From an uncultured Porphyromonadaceae bacterium (GTDB lineage: Bacteria > Bacteroidota > Bacteroidia > Bacteroidales > Muribaculaceae): DNA of 64,000 nucleotides. The position numbers and the translations under genes are program-made. Positions within the stretch are counted from its first letter, which is position 1, and every line of letters starts with the position of its first letter. Below the pieces are notes generated by a model. The model was not told the origin of the DNA. It worked only from the letters and a program-made list of their open reading frames with translations, and did no database searches. The stretch is taken from contig CALAVE010000080.1 of the NCBI GenBank assembly GCA_937892215.1, positions 1 to 64,000 on the forward strand, in the 5' to 3' direction. This document shows positions 1-8,627 of the stretch, piece after piece.

Positions 1-19
1 TATGTTTTACAACATGTTA

Positions 20-53
20 CAACAAAAGGGTGCGCCAGAATTATGACACACCC
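20..53 (-). terminator. Intrinsic terminator of the polysaccharide operon
   Basis: On the minus strand, 27 bases after the last stop codon of the operon, GGGTGTGTC (53-45) pairs with GGCGCACCC (36-28) through nine pairs, two of them G-T, around an eight-base loop. TTTTGTTGT follows. This is the usual form of a rho-independent terminator and closes the 81-21612 gene string. Confidence 0.75.
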
Positions 54-80
54 TCCTTATATCTTGAGCCTCGTGAATTT

Positions 81-851
81 CTATTTCACGCCTCTGCCGA
101 TTCTGAAACGAAGATATTGCCAAAGAGTGGGGTGTGACCATAGGTGACTTTCCGCGGTACCGTCAATGGTTTTGATTCTCCCGCTGAAATAGTCCTCTAT
201 CGCTTTGGCAAACAAGCGGGCACCTTCGCATACTTGTAAGTATGGATATGTGCAGAAATTATCTTTGGGCGTTCCGGTGACCGTAGCTTGGTATATTACA
301 TCTCCGGTATCAATATGCTCATCAATGTAATGAACTGTAACTCCACAGTTTTCATAATCTCTGTTTACAAGCGCCCAGTACATTCCATGAACGCCTCTGT
401 ATTTAGGAGTGATTCCAACGTGCATGTTTATAAAACTGCAAGTCACGCTTTGAAGCACTTTCTTTGAGATTATTCTGGTCCCGTTCACTAATATCAGGTC
501 GGGGTTGAGTTCTTTTAATTTTTGTATGACTTGTTCGTCGTTGATAGAATAGCCGCACATTCGCTTCTCTTCGGGTATGGGCTTATTGCTTAGCCCGTTT
601 TCGCTTAGTATTTGTTGGATCCTACCTCGCGAACATAGTGATAAAGGCTTTGAAACAAGTAGAATGAAAAGTAACTGGCCTATAACCTTGAGCCAACCCA
701 GTTTTTTCGCTCTTCGTTTTATCATCGTACTTTTACTTACGGCATTGTCCACGATTACATAATCTATTCCGTATAGCTCGTCGATGTAGTTATACACTAC
801 TTCGCTTAGTTCGCTGCTATCGCACAGAAGGATTATACGCTTTTTATCCAT
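81..851 (-). CDS. Formyltransferase-family protein (sugar N-formyltransferase-like)
   Basis: This 256-residue protein has the formyltransferase core of the methionyl-tRNA/sugar-amine formyltransferase superfamily. It shows an N-H-x-G motif in FINMHVGITPKYRG near residues 141-154 and a later HIDTGDVI segment that supplies the conserved Asp. It lacks the long C-terminal domain of methionyl-tRNA formyltransferase, as sugar formyltransferases do. The likely reaction is transfer of a formyl group from N10-formyl-tetrahydrofolate to an amino sugar in the cytoplasm. The ATG overlaps the stop of the deacetylase gene by eight bases, so the two are probably translationally coupled. It is the last gene of the operon. 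The acceptor sugar is unknown, and no DegT-type aminotransferase is present in the cluster. Confidence 0.8.
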   Translation of the reverse strand: MDKKRIILLCDSSELSEVVYNYIDELYGIDYVIVDNAVSKSTMIKRRAKKLGWLKVIGQLLFILLVSKPLSLCSRGRIQQILSENGLSNKPIPEEKRMCGYSINDEQVIQKLKELNPDLILVNGTRIISKKVLQSVTCSFINMHVGITPKYRGVHGMYWALVNRDYENCGVTVHYIDEHIDTGDVIYQATVTGTPKDNFCTYPYLQVCEGARLFAKAIEDYFSGRIKTIDGTAESHLWSHPTLWQYLRFRIGRGVK

Positions 852-1809
852 TGCCTTTCAACTCATTTGCTAATTCATTCATTGTCTTGCTCTCAAAACC
901 ATATTCTTCGTTCAGTCGTTTATAATGACGGAATATTGATTCAATTTGAGCAAAGTTCTCTTCTTGGTTAATCCCCACATTGTGAGGATGCCACCACAGG
1001 TGATATGTATTCCCCTTTTTCGCAGCTTTTGTCATTTCTTTCAGTATGCGCCGCATTTTCAGAGGTTCTATAATTCTCAGCGTATTGGAATACGGTCTGA
1101 AAAATCGGCTTGCGCGTATGTTGGCTATCACGTCGCTCTCCATTTCTTCCACCGTGTTGCTGTTGCTGCCGGTTATGGGCAAATATGTGTCAATCAGGCG
1201 GAGCATACGCTTTAATATCTCGGGCACATTTTCGTAGTTCTCAGAGTGTAGCATATTTTTCTCGTTACCTCGGTAACTTGTAAACCCTAGCCCTTTGCAA
1301 ATTTTCAGATATTCTGCCTTGCATTGGTTACGTGGGAATATTAGCGATTTCAAGTCTATACCTTTTTCTTGTGCAATCTTCAGCGCACATTTCAGGTCAG
1401 CCTCAAATTCTTCAATTGTCTGGCCGGCTTCCATGCAATAGTAGTGGCAGAATGTGTGTGTGGCCAATTCATGCTGTGGATGCTGCTTTATCATTGCCAC
1501 TAAGTCTGGGGCAAAGTGGCACTCATTATCCACATCGGTATTTTTCATATAAGTGTATGGAGATATGTTGGGCTTGAGGTAACTTGGCCTGAGTTCCGGA
1601 AGATATGGCTCTAATTCTTTCCGGTTCTTGAATAACAGAAATCCCACTACGCCAAATGTTAGTTTAATGCCATAGCGGTCAGTGAGTTCAAGCAGCCGAG
1701 GAATGGCTTGCTGAACGCCGCGCACGTTGCCCTTATAGCCTTCAAGCATAGGGAGATCGATAACGCCCCATATCAACTCAAAATCTAATGATACTACGAA
1801 ATTACCCAT
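844..1809 (-). CDS. Polysaccharide deacetylase (NodB-like) family protein
   Basis: This 321-residue protein has a carbohydrate esterase 4-like layout. It has an N-terminal SLDFEL strand carrying an Asp, a HELATHTFCHYY segment with the metal-binding H-T-x-x-H pattern near residue 135, and a late HLWWHPHN segment. There is no signal peptide, so it should act in the cytoplasm on a nucleotide- or lipid-linked sugar rather than on exported polymer. Family members remove N-acetyl groups and so expose an amine. The next gene, overlapping by eight bases, encodes a formyltransferase, so an acetyl-to-formyl swap is a plausible joint job (inference). Confidence 0.8.
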   Translation of the reverse strand: MGNFVVSLDFELIWGVIDLPMLEGYKGNVRGVQQAIPRLLELTDRYGIKLTFGVVGFLLFKNRKELEPYLPELRPSYLKPNISPYTYMKNTDVDNECHFAPDLVAMIKQHPQHELATHTFCHYYCMEAGQTIEEFEADLKCALKIAQEKGIDLKSLIFPRNQCKAEYLKICKGLGFTSYRGNEKNMLHSENYENVPEILKRMLRLIDTYLPITGSNSNTVEEMESDVIANIRASRFFRPYSNTLRIIEPLKMRRILKEMTKAAKKGNTYHLWWHPHNVGINQEENFAQIESIFRHYKRLNEEYGFESKTMNELANELKGNG

Positions 1810-1832
1810 AAATATCTTGTATGATTGTTTAT

Positions 1833-2849
1833 TTATTTTTCTTCCACGTTCTGCTTCTCTTCCAAACTCTTCAGGTACTCTTCGTGCAGGTGGTAATACT
1901 TCTTCATGAACATCAGGTAGGCAACTCCCAGCAACAGCACCACTATTGCTGCATAGTAGTAATGTCTTGTGGGCAGATACACCAGAACGAGTGAAATGAT
2001 AAGTTGCAGAACCATGTAGAACGTGGATACTACCAGATGCGGTATCTTCAGTTCGTTGGCCATCAACTGATAGGCATGCTTGCGGTGGGGATAGAAGATG
2101 AATTCGTGCAGGGCCAGGCGGTGGATTATGGTCAGCACCGTGTCCACTCCATACACTGCCAGCAACACTATGTAACTAAGGTCTCCGGTCCTCACTATCA
2201 GCGAACCTATCAGATACACCAGTATGAACGCGATGCTCACGGCTCCCACGTCACCGCAGAAGCAGCGAGCCCGCTTCCGAAAGTTGAATATCAGGAACAC
2301 CACCACCGCTATCGCCGTAACGTATATCAGCGAGTCGGGGACGAATTGTATTCGCTCATTAAGCAAATATAGTGGCAACAGTACCGACAGACTATATGCC
2401 CCGGTAATTCCGTTAATGCCATCCATGAAATTGAACGCATTGATAATTCCGGCTGCAACTATCACGCCCACAAGTAGTTGCGTCCAGTTGTCCACCGTCA
2501 GGAACCCCCACGTCCAGAACAACATCAGCATAGCGCACAGGTGAAGAAACAGCCGAAGGCGATATCTCACCTCGCCTATGTCGTCAAGGAAACTCACCGT
2601 CGCTATCAGCGTGAGTGCCGCCAGAAACACCTCGTGACCTTTTATCCCGTAGAATGCGGCCCATATCCATGCTCCGGCGAATATCACCACACCTCCGCCG
2701 CGTAGCGTTATGCGGTCGTGACTGCTCCGCTCGTTGGGGCGGTCTATGATGTTGTAGCGGTCGGCTATCTTAAAGTAGAGCAATTCTGCCGCCAGCAGAA
2801 TCACAAATATCACCGCGTAAATCAGCGGACTATCGGTTAATGCGTTCAT
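1833..2849 (-). CDS. WecA/MraY-type polyprenyl-phosphate sugar-1-phosphate transferase
   Basis: This 338-residue, very hydrophobic protein has about ten membrane segments. It carries the family signature NAFNFMDGINGI and the Asp-rich loop SFLDDIGE near residue 90. Such enzymes attach a HexNAc-1-phosphate from a UDP-sugar to undecaprenyl phosphate and thereby start synthesis of an O-antigen or capsule unit. The C-terminal HRKHAYQLM resembles the WecA-type HIHH/HRxH region. Its ATG shares one base with the stop of the upstream epimerase gene (TAATG). It is the only initiating transferase visible in this operon, so it likely sets the first sugar. Confidence 0.88.
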   Translation of the reverse strand: MNALTDSPLIYAVIFVILLAAELLYFKIADRYNIIDRPNERSSHDRITLRGGGVVIFAGAWIWAAFYGIKGHEVFLAALTLIATVSFLDDIGEVRYRLRLFLHLCAMLMLFWTWGFLTVDNWTQLLVGVIVAAGIINAFNFMDGINGITGAYSLSVLLPLYLLNERIQFVPDSLIYVTAIAVVVFLIFNFRKRARCFCGDVGAVSIAFILVYLIGSLIVRTGDLSYIVLLAVYGVDTVLTIIHRLALHEFIFYPHRKHAYQLMANELKIPHLVVSTFYMVLQLIISLVLVYLPTRHYYYAAIVVLLLGVAYLMFMKKYYHLHEEYLKSLEEKQNVEEK

Positions 2850-3814
2850 TACTTGTTTTCTTGATTCTTAAAACTTTCAATTGTGCGGCGTATGCCCTCG
2901 GCTGCTTTCACCGGCAAATGTTCCACACCAAGGGCTTGCTTTATCTTGTTGTTTGTCACCACATAATTCTCAGTGAGCTTGCGAAGGCGCTCGCTATTCA
3001 GTGGCAAGTGTATCTTGTCGCCTACAACGGCCACGCAGTTTATTATCCACTTGGGCACTGACCATATCATGGCTTTCTTCCCGATACCTTCGCCTATGGC
3101 ATGTACCAGCTCTTTAGTCGATAGAGCGTCGTCATCGGCAATGTGGTATATGCCACTGGCAACTTCGCTGCTTGTGAGCAAATTACGGATGATGAATTTT
3201 AGGTTGTCAATCGATGTGAATGTGCGAAGGTTGTCATAAGCTCCAAGAGGGTAGGGTACTCCCTTAGCAATCACACTGTAGAGCAGATTCAGGTTCCCCT
3301 TGTTGCCGGGACCGTGTATCATGCAAGGACGCAGTATATACACCTGTTTGTCAGAACTATTGTCGGCAAAATCAAACTTTTCGCGGATGTATTCCTCTGC
3401 TCGGATTTTACTCTCTCCATACGGGCCTATTGGAGTGGGAACGACATCCTCGGTCAGTGTGGTCCCGTCAGGGACGCTGTCGGCTGCAGCTTTTACCGAA
3501 CTAAAAAATATGAATTTTTTGGCACCTGAGGCAAGAAAGTAGTCGAAAATCTTTTTGGTAAGCTCTGTATTTATAGCGAAATATGTGTCGGCCGCGCTTC
3601 TGTTCTTAGTGTCGTGCGCTTTCCCGGCCAAGTGAATTATGGCATCCACTTCTGGCACTTGGCCCATGGCAAGGTCATCCCAACTTAGGGTCTTCACCAC
3701 GCCCTCTTTGTCCGGGCTCACAATATCAAGGCCGTAAATCTCGTTGTCGGACTTAAACTCTTTCACCAGGTTTGTGCCCACAAAGCCATGAACACCGGTA
3801 ATAAGTATTCTCAT
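2849..3814 (-). CDS. NAD-dependent epimerase/dehydratase family protein
   Basis: This 321-residue extended short-chain dehydrogenase has the N-terminal GVHGFVGTNL nucleotide-binding loop (Gly-x-x-Gly-x-x-Gly) and the catalytic YGESK (Tyr-x-x-x-Lys) near residue 133. The family interconverts or dehydrates nucleotide sugars. Its place directly before a WecA-type transferase fits a pairing often seen in Bacteroidales, where an epimerase or 4-ketoreductase makes the sugar (for example UDP-FucNAc- or QuiNAc-like) that the transferase loads. The exact substrate cannot be read from sequence. Confidence 0.82.
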   Translation of the reverse strand: MRILITGVHGFVGTNLVKEFKSDNEIYGLDIVSPDKEGVVKTLSWDDLAMGQVPEVDAIIHLAGKAHDTKNRSAADTYFAINTELTKKIFDYFLASGAKKFIFFSSVKAAADSVPDGTTLTEDVVPTPIGPYGESKIRAEEYIREKFDFADNSSDKQVYILRPCMIHGPGNKGNLNLLYSVIAKGVPYPLGAYDNLRTFTSIDNLKFIIRNLLTSSEVASGIYHIADDDALSTKELVHAIGEGIGKKAMIWSVPKWIINCVAVVGDKIHLPLNSERLRKLTENYVVTNNKIKQALGVEHLPVKAAEGIRRTIESFKNQENK

Positions 3815-3822
3815 GTCGCCGT

Positions 3823-4977
3823 CTAATTATTATATAATTTCTCAATGTATTGCCACACAGTGCGCTCATCAAAGTTCTTGCGCGCATTTTCTCGTGCTTG
3901 CCTGCCCAGCTTCTCTCTTAATGCTGAGTCTTGCAGTAATCTCTTGATGGCATTGGAAAGGCTCTGAGCTGTGTGGTCAACAAAAAGACCGGTCTCCCCG
4001 TCAATAATCGAGTCGATGCAACCTGTGGCCTTGGTGGTTACTACCGGCAACCCCATAGCTGCAGCTTCTATAACCGATACAGGGAACCCCTCTCTGTAGC
4101 TTGGCAGCACATAGATGTCCATCAGCGAGTAGTAGTATTCGATCTCGTTGTAGTCCACATATCCGGTGTGTATTATATCTGCGTCATCGCTTATCTGTTT
4201 CACTAAGTCGCCTGGCAGTGCATCCCGTTGCTCAAACATACCCACAAGAAGCAACTTAAGGCGTGGTACATCAGCTTTCAGCGCTTTAAACGCCTCCACA
4301 AGTTCCATGATGCCCTTGTCGCGTACCAGTCGGCCCGTAAAGCCCACCACCATGTCGTCACGGCTAAGTCCCAGTCGCTCTCTCAGTTTATTCAATCGTT
4401 GCCCGTCGATGCCGCCTGTGTCAAATCGGACGGTGTCAATGCCTGTGCAACTGCCTTGATTCAGAATCAGTTGTTTGCTCGCTGCTCCCAGGCGGTCTTC
4501 AATGCTGCGCCGACGCACGCTTTCGCTCACGCACACTATCTGCGTGGCAAAAGCCGATGCAATGCGGTCGATGGTTATCAGCAGTTTGCGCTTCAGCCCA
4601 TGTTGGGTCTCATACACCAACCCGTGGCGAAAGTAGATGCGCTTAGGCACGCGGCACAGCCACGCCGCGGTCATGGCTATTATTCCACCTTTTGGTGTGT
4701 GACCGGTCACAATCCCTATCTCTTTACGGCGGATATAGCGAATAGTTCGCCACAGTGCTTTCAGGTCCTCGAGTAGTGAAATGGAGCGGTTAATCGGCAC
4801 TTCTTCATACTCAAAGCCATGCTTCCGGGCATAACCGGCCAACTCCCCCGACGGGCTGCATATTACGTGCTCGCGGTACCCCTTCTGCTTGAAATAATCC
4901 AATTGATTACCGAGGAAATATGGTATCACAAAGTAGATGTTTACTACGTGCAGTATGTTCTTCGCGTTATGCTTCAT
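3823..4977 (-). CDS. Glycosyltransferase family 4 protein
   Basis: This 384-residue GT-B enzyme has an N-terminal acceptor domain and a C-terminal donor domain. The donor domain contains VGFTGRLVRDKGI, where the Lys binds phosphate, and the E-x7-E motif in SYREGFPVSVIEAAAMG. It probably adds one sugar to the lipid-linked repeat unit on the cytoplasmic face of the inner membrane. It overlaps the upstream GT4 gene by eleven bases. Donor and linkage are unknown. Confidence 0.88.
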   Translation of the reverse strand: MKHNAKNILHVVNIYFVIPYFLGNQLDYFKQKGYREHVICSPSGELAGYARKHGFEYEEVPINRSISLLEDLKALWRTIRYIRRKEIGIVTGHTPKGGIIAMTAAWLCRVPKRIYFRHGLVYETQHGLKRKLLITIDRIASAFATQIVCVSESVRRRSIEDRLGAASKQLILNQGSCTGIDTVRFDTGGIDGQRLNKLRERLGLSRDDMVVGFTGRLVRDKGIMELVEAFKALKADVPRLKLLLVGMFEQRDALPGDLVKQISDDADIIHTGYVDYNEIEYYYSLMDIYVLPSYREGFPVSVIEAAAMGLPVVTTKATGCIDSIIDGETGLFVDHTAQSLSNAIKRLLQDSALREKLGRQARENARKNFDERTVWQYIEKLYNN

Positions 4978-6052
4978 TTCTCAAATTCCCGGTTACTCGT
5001 TTGTAAAGTTCGTTATATTTTGCCGCCATCACTGAGATGTCGAATTGAAGTGCCCTCTCTTGACACCGTTCCGCCGTCTTCCGGTACAAGTCCTTGTCCT
5101 CCGCCAGACTGCGCAGTACGTCGGCAAGCGCATTTGCGTCACCATGCGGGAACAGAAGCCCGTAACCGTCGGTTACTTCACGCAGCCCGTCCACGTCGCT
5201 CGCCACGAACGGACGCCCGCTCGCCATCCCCTCGATGTTCGACAGCGACAGACCTTCCCAGTGGCTCGACATCACCACAATGTCGCTATCACGCAAGATA
5301 TCAGGAATATCGCTTCTGATGCCCATAAAGTTCACCCGGTCGCCAATCCCCAGAGTCTGCACGAGCGCCTCTACCTCGCTCCTCCGTTCACCGTCGCCCA
5401 CAAGCTGTAGCCTGTAGGTCGCGGGCAATTCCGCAATGGCGCGCACCAGCGTGTCCTGATCTTTCGCTTCCACAAATCGTGCTACCATTGTCACAACTAT
5501 CCCACGGCTGGGTCCTATTTCCCTCACAGGAGCCACGAACCGCGATGTATCCACTCCGTTGAAGATTGTGCATACATTGAAGCCCTTGCCAATGTGAGCC
5601 ACCAGATTGCTCGCCGCCTGGTCGCTGATGCAGATAATTCCGGCATAGCGGCCATACATCCAGCGGTCCACGGGCTTGAAGTACCACTTGCCACGCCGGC
5701 GGTTGTTTGTGCTATGCTCAGTACTGACAAGTTTAGCTCCACTCAGCGATACCGTCTTGGCTATCGCCGCAAATAGCTGCGGTGCGGTATTATGCGTATG
5801 CACTATGTCATATCGTTTCATGAACGGGACTAACTTAATGATGTTCTTGGGTGAATACACATTGTGATTCAGCCCAAAAGAGTGAACAGTTATACCACGC
5901 TCCTTAATCTCACGCAGAAACGGAAAATCCGTCCCGTCAAACACCGCCAACTCCACCTCGTTGCCCTGGTCCCTCAGAGCCGGCAACAGATCCACCAGCA
6001 AGTGCTCAGCACCAGCTGTCACCATCGACGTTATTACATGCAACACCCTCAT
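4967..6052 (-). CDS. Glycosyltransferase family 4 protein
   Basis: This 361-residue GT-B glycosyltransferase begins MRVLHVITSMVTAGAE, a glycine-rich start typical of GT4 enzymes of the PelF/WbnK kind. The C-terminal domain has VTMVARFVEAKDQ and SHWEGLSLSNIEGMASG with the E-x7-E pair. It overlaps the end of the AMP-forming ligase gene by 47 bases, an unusually long overlap for this operon. It likely contributes one linkage of the repeat unit. Donor is not predictable. Confidence 0.87.
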   Translation of the reverse strand: MRVLHVITSMVTAGAEHLLVDLLPALRDQGNEVELAVFDGTDFPFLREIKERGITVHSFGLNHNVYSPKNIIKLVPFMKRYDIVHTHNTAPQLFAAIAKTVSLSGAKLVSTEHSTNNRRRGKWYFKPVDRWMYGRYAGIICISDQAASNLVAHIGKGFNVCTIFNGVDTSRFVAPVREIGPSRGIVVTMVARFVEAKDQDTLVRAIAELPATYRLQLVGDGERRSEVEALVQTLGIGDRVNFMGIRSDIPDILRDSDIVVMSSHWEGLSLSNIEGMASGRPFVASDVDGLREVTDGYGLLFPHGDANALADVLRSLAEDKDLYRKTAERCQERALQFDISVMAAKYNELYKRVTGNLRNEA

Positions 6053-7514
6053 TTCCTCTTAATAATAAGCGTTGTATTTTACCGGATTCGGTTTTAGGTA
6101 TCTTATCTATCCATTCGTATTCTTTCGGAATCTTAAATGTTTCAAGATACTGTTTCAATCGCTCTACCAATTCATCGAATGAAATATCTTTGGATACAGG
6201 ATCTTTTACGATAAATAGTTTGGGAACTTCTCCCAAAATCCCATCAGGATCTTTGATGGGAATGCAGGCACACTCCTTAATACCACATTTCTTGGCAGCA
6301 TCTTCAACCTCTAGGGGGCTTATTTTTTTCCCTCCAATGTTAATAACTTCCTTTTCTCGGCCTATTAGGTAATAGAGACCGTTTTTCTTAATGCCAATAT
6401 CCCCGCTTCTGAAATATTCACCATAAAATGCAGTTATATTGTCTTCTGGAGCTAAATAAGACTTGGTAACATGTTCTCCTTTGATGCATATTTCACCTGC
6501 TTCGCCATCTCTACATTCTGTCCCGCCCTGTTTCCTTATTTGAATATCAATCCCATTACACGGATAGCCTATGCTATCCAAATGATCCTTCATTTCATGA
6601 AATTCGGTGAAAAATGAGCGAGATGCTTCGGTTAATCCAAAATGCATAAAAATTTTAGTGCTTGGTAGGTACTCAATTAAATTTAGTTTGTCCGATAAAG
6701 GCATCGGAGCACTTCCAATTTCTATGTATTTTAACTGATTGGCAAATTTTGCTATATAATTTTTACTGAAGCGGTTAATATATGCCCAAGCAGCTGGAAC
6801 CATACCAAAACCAGTAACCTTGTACTTGTCGATGAAACTGAAAAAACGTTTCACGTTTGAAAAGTTCTCTATTAAAACAAGTGTTCCACCAGCACTAAGG
6901 ACGCATCGCATACGCCCCAAGCCGAATGAGTGATGAATCGGTAGAGCCAAAAGTTCAACGTCACATGCATCTGTCTTGATTACACCGTTGATTTGTTTAA
7001 TAGAGGCTGTGATGTTCTTGTGAGACAAACACACTCCTTTGGGACGCCCAGTTGATCCACTTGTAAACATTATATCGGCCGTCATGTCTGGCGTGATGTC
7101 TCCCGTAGAACTCGCATTAACGCTATGTGTGTCATGCCAGTTAGGGGTTATTTCATAACTCTGCCGTTCATCTGAATTTGTGATTATTATTTTAGGTGTG
7201 GTGCTCTTGATTATATAGTTGATTTTTTCGTCTTCATAGTTCTTACCTACGACTATAGTCGTTACGCCTAATAGATGGGCTGCTAAATATAGCGACATAA
7301 AATTTATGCTTTTTTGTGCGTAAATAACAATTTTGTCGCCAATGCGCGCATTAAGTTGCATAAGATACTCAGTATCCGATAATGTGCGCTTCTGAAGCTC
7401 TCCGTAGGTGACTTCTTGTTCTCCGTTGATTATTGCGGTTTTGGCAGGATTAAGTCTTGAGTGGTTGAAGACTCGTTCGAGTAAATAACTATGAGAATAT
7501 GGTAGGTTATTCAT
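6006..7514 (-). CDS. AMP-forming acyl ligase (ANL superfamily)
   Basis: This ligase of about 502 residues belongs to the acyl-CoA/acyl-ACP synthetase and adenylation-domain superfamily. It shows the P-loop-like motif IMFTSGSTGRPKG, the acceptor-pocket segment FGLTEAS, the hinge region YFRSGDIGIKKNGLYYLIGR and the C-terminal catalytic Lys in PKTESGKIQR. I chose ATG at 7514 (MNNLPYS), which overlaps the stop of the acyl-carrier-protein gene by eight bases, over an upstream start at 7535. Activation of a carboxylic acid and loading onto the neighbouring carrier protein is the natural reading. The acid (fatty, hydroxy or amino acid) is unknown. The gene is clearly AT-rich relative to 1833-6052. 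Confidence 0.88.
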   Translation of the reverse strand: MNNLPYSHSYLLERVFNHSRLNPAKTAIINGEQEVTYGELQKRTLSDTEYLMQLNARIGDKIVIYAQKSINFMSLYLAAHLLGVTTIVVGKNYEDEKINYIIKSTTPKIIITNSDERQSYEITPNWHDTHSVNASSTGDITPDMTADIMFTSGSTGRPKGVCLSHKNITASIKQINGVIKTDACDVELLALPIHHSFGLGRMRCVLSAGGTLVLIENFSNVKRFFSFIDKYKVTGFGMVPAAWAYINRFSKNYIAKFANQLKYIEIGSAPMPLSDKLNLIEYLPSTKIFMHFGLTEASRSFFTEFHEMKDHLDSIGYPCNGIDIQIRKQGGTECRDGEAGEICIKGEHVTKSYLAPEDNITAFYGEYFRSGDIGIKKNGLYYLIGREKEVINIGGKKISPLEVEDAAKKCGIKECACIPIKDPDGILGEVPKLFIVKDPVSKDISFDELVERLKQYLETFKIPKEYEWIDKIPKTESGKIQRLLLRGNEGVACNNVDGDSWC

Positions 7515-7743
7515 GTGTAAGTTTCTTGACCTCATTAATATAATCTTGAACTGATGTCAATTCAAACAAATCATCAAATGGAATCTCGATGTTAAATTCA
7601 GTTTGAATCATTTCGATTACATTAAGATTTCCCACAGAGTCCCATTGCTGGATATCACCGGTTGATAGTTCCAAGGTGACTTCAGAAATATCAATAGCAA
7701 GTGCCTTTGATATAATAGACTTAATTTTATCTTCTGTTGTCAT
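7507..7743 (-). CDS. Acyl carrier protein
   Basis: This 78-residue acidic protein has the four-helix carrier fold pattern and a phosphopantetheine-attachment Ser in QWDSVGNLNVIEMI at about residue 37, where the usual Leu after Ser is Val. The ATG at 7743 gives the standard length. A start six codons upstream is possible but less likely. It is a dedicated carrier, not the housekeeping AcpP, because it lies between an AMP-forming ligase and acyl-transfer candidates inside a polysaccharide operon. Presumably the ligase loads it and a GNAT-like or other enzyme uses it to acylate a sugar. Confidence 0.9.
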   Translation of the reverse strand: MTTEDKIKSIISKALAIDISEVTLELSTGDIQQWDSVGNLNVIEMIQTEFNIEIPFDDLFELTSVQDYINEVKKLTHE

Positions 7744-7750
7744 AGCTATT

Positions 7751-8626
7751 TTATATTGCAATTTTAATTCCTATAAATCTAAGTAACTTTCTAATCCAGG
7801 GTCGGTCAAATCCCAGTGCGTCGGTAACGATAACACCATTATAGATGTTGAATGTATGGCACCCTATTGTAAGTTTGGGATGAACCGAATAGATTCGTCT
7901 CTTTTCAAGGAACGTGAATTGTTCGCCATCACTTACTTCTTGAAGCGTAACTGCGTGGCCATATTGTGTGTTACACTCTTGGGTGGGCCGGTAAACTTTT
8001 TCTTTGTGCGAGAAAAAGTTACCAGCCATTCGGGCAATATTTTCGTCAAAATGGTAAGTATCGCTTAACTCAAACTTGCCATTTATAATTTTATAGACAT
8101 TAAGAACCTTCCCGTTAATATCAGGTTCAGTGGTTGCAAACATTAGTCTTTCGCCGAACAAATCTGTAATTACCGAATCAACGACAGCGGCATCACATAA
8201 AACTTTGCTTTCTTCACATGTGTTTGATACGGGGTTATATCTATAAAGCTTTAGCGAGCCGCTTGCGCTGTTCTCAGGATATATATAGATGTTTTCACCG
8301 TCTCTTAGTATCGCTGGAAAACTTAGGTGAGTATCTAGCTCCAATACTACGTTCTTTTGTTTTAATGAGTTAGTGCGCCTGTCTATAATGAGTTTGCTTA
8401 TAATACCTTTTTGTTTGGGCTTGACAAACTCTTCAACCATTACTATTATTTCATCATCCGTAACATCTAAGATGAAAGGATCCGCAAACCAACTCTTTCT
8501 GTATGAATGTTTAAGCCAGTTTACTCTGATTTCATCACCATTAAGAATGCCAGAGATATCATTTTCAATAAATCCGATATTCCATCTTTCTTCAGTAAGT
8601 GAACGTATAAATTGTTTAATGCTCAT
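7751..8626 (-). CDS. Beta-propeller protein resembling the GIPC-transferase N-terminal domain
   Basis: This 291-residue protein has repeated W/F-A-D-P-F and Y-I-Y-P-E-type segments (SWFADPFIL, IYIYPENS, MAGNFFSHKEKVYRPTQ). These match the five-bladed propeller seen in the N-terminal domain of plant glucosamine-inositolphosphorylceramide transferases and in many bacterial polysaccharide-cluster proteins, some of them fused to formyltransferases. No signal peptide is visible. Its place between the GNAT gene and the acyl carrier protein suggests a role in sugar modification or transfer. Whether it is itself catalytic is not known to me. Confidence 0.65.
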   Translation of the reverse strand: MSIKQFIRSLTEERWNIGFIENDISGILNGDEIRVNWLKHSYRKSWFADPFILDVTDDEIIVMVEEFVKPKQKGIISKLIIDRRTNSLKQKNVVLELDTHLSFPAILRDGENIYIYPENSASGSLKLYRYNPVSNTCEESKVLCDAAVVDSVITDLFGERLMFATTEPDINGKVLNVYKIINGKFELSDTYHFDENIARMAGNFFSHKEKVYRPTQECNTQYGHAVTLQEVSDGEQFTFLEKRRIYSVHPKLTIGCHTFNIYNGVIVTDALGFDRPWIRKLLRFIGIKIAI

Positions 8627-8627
8627 T

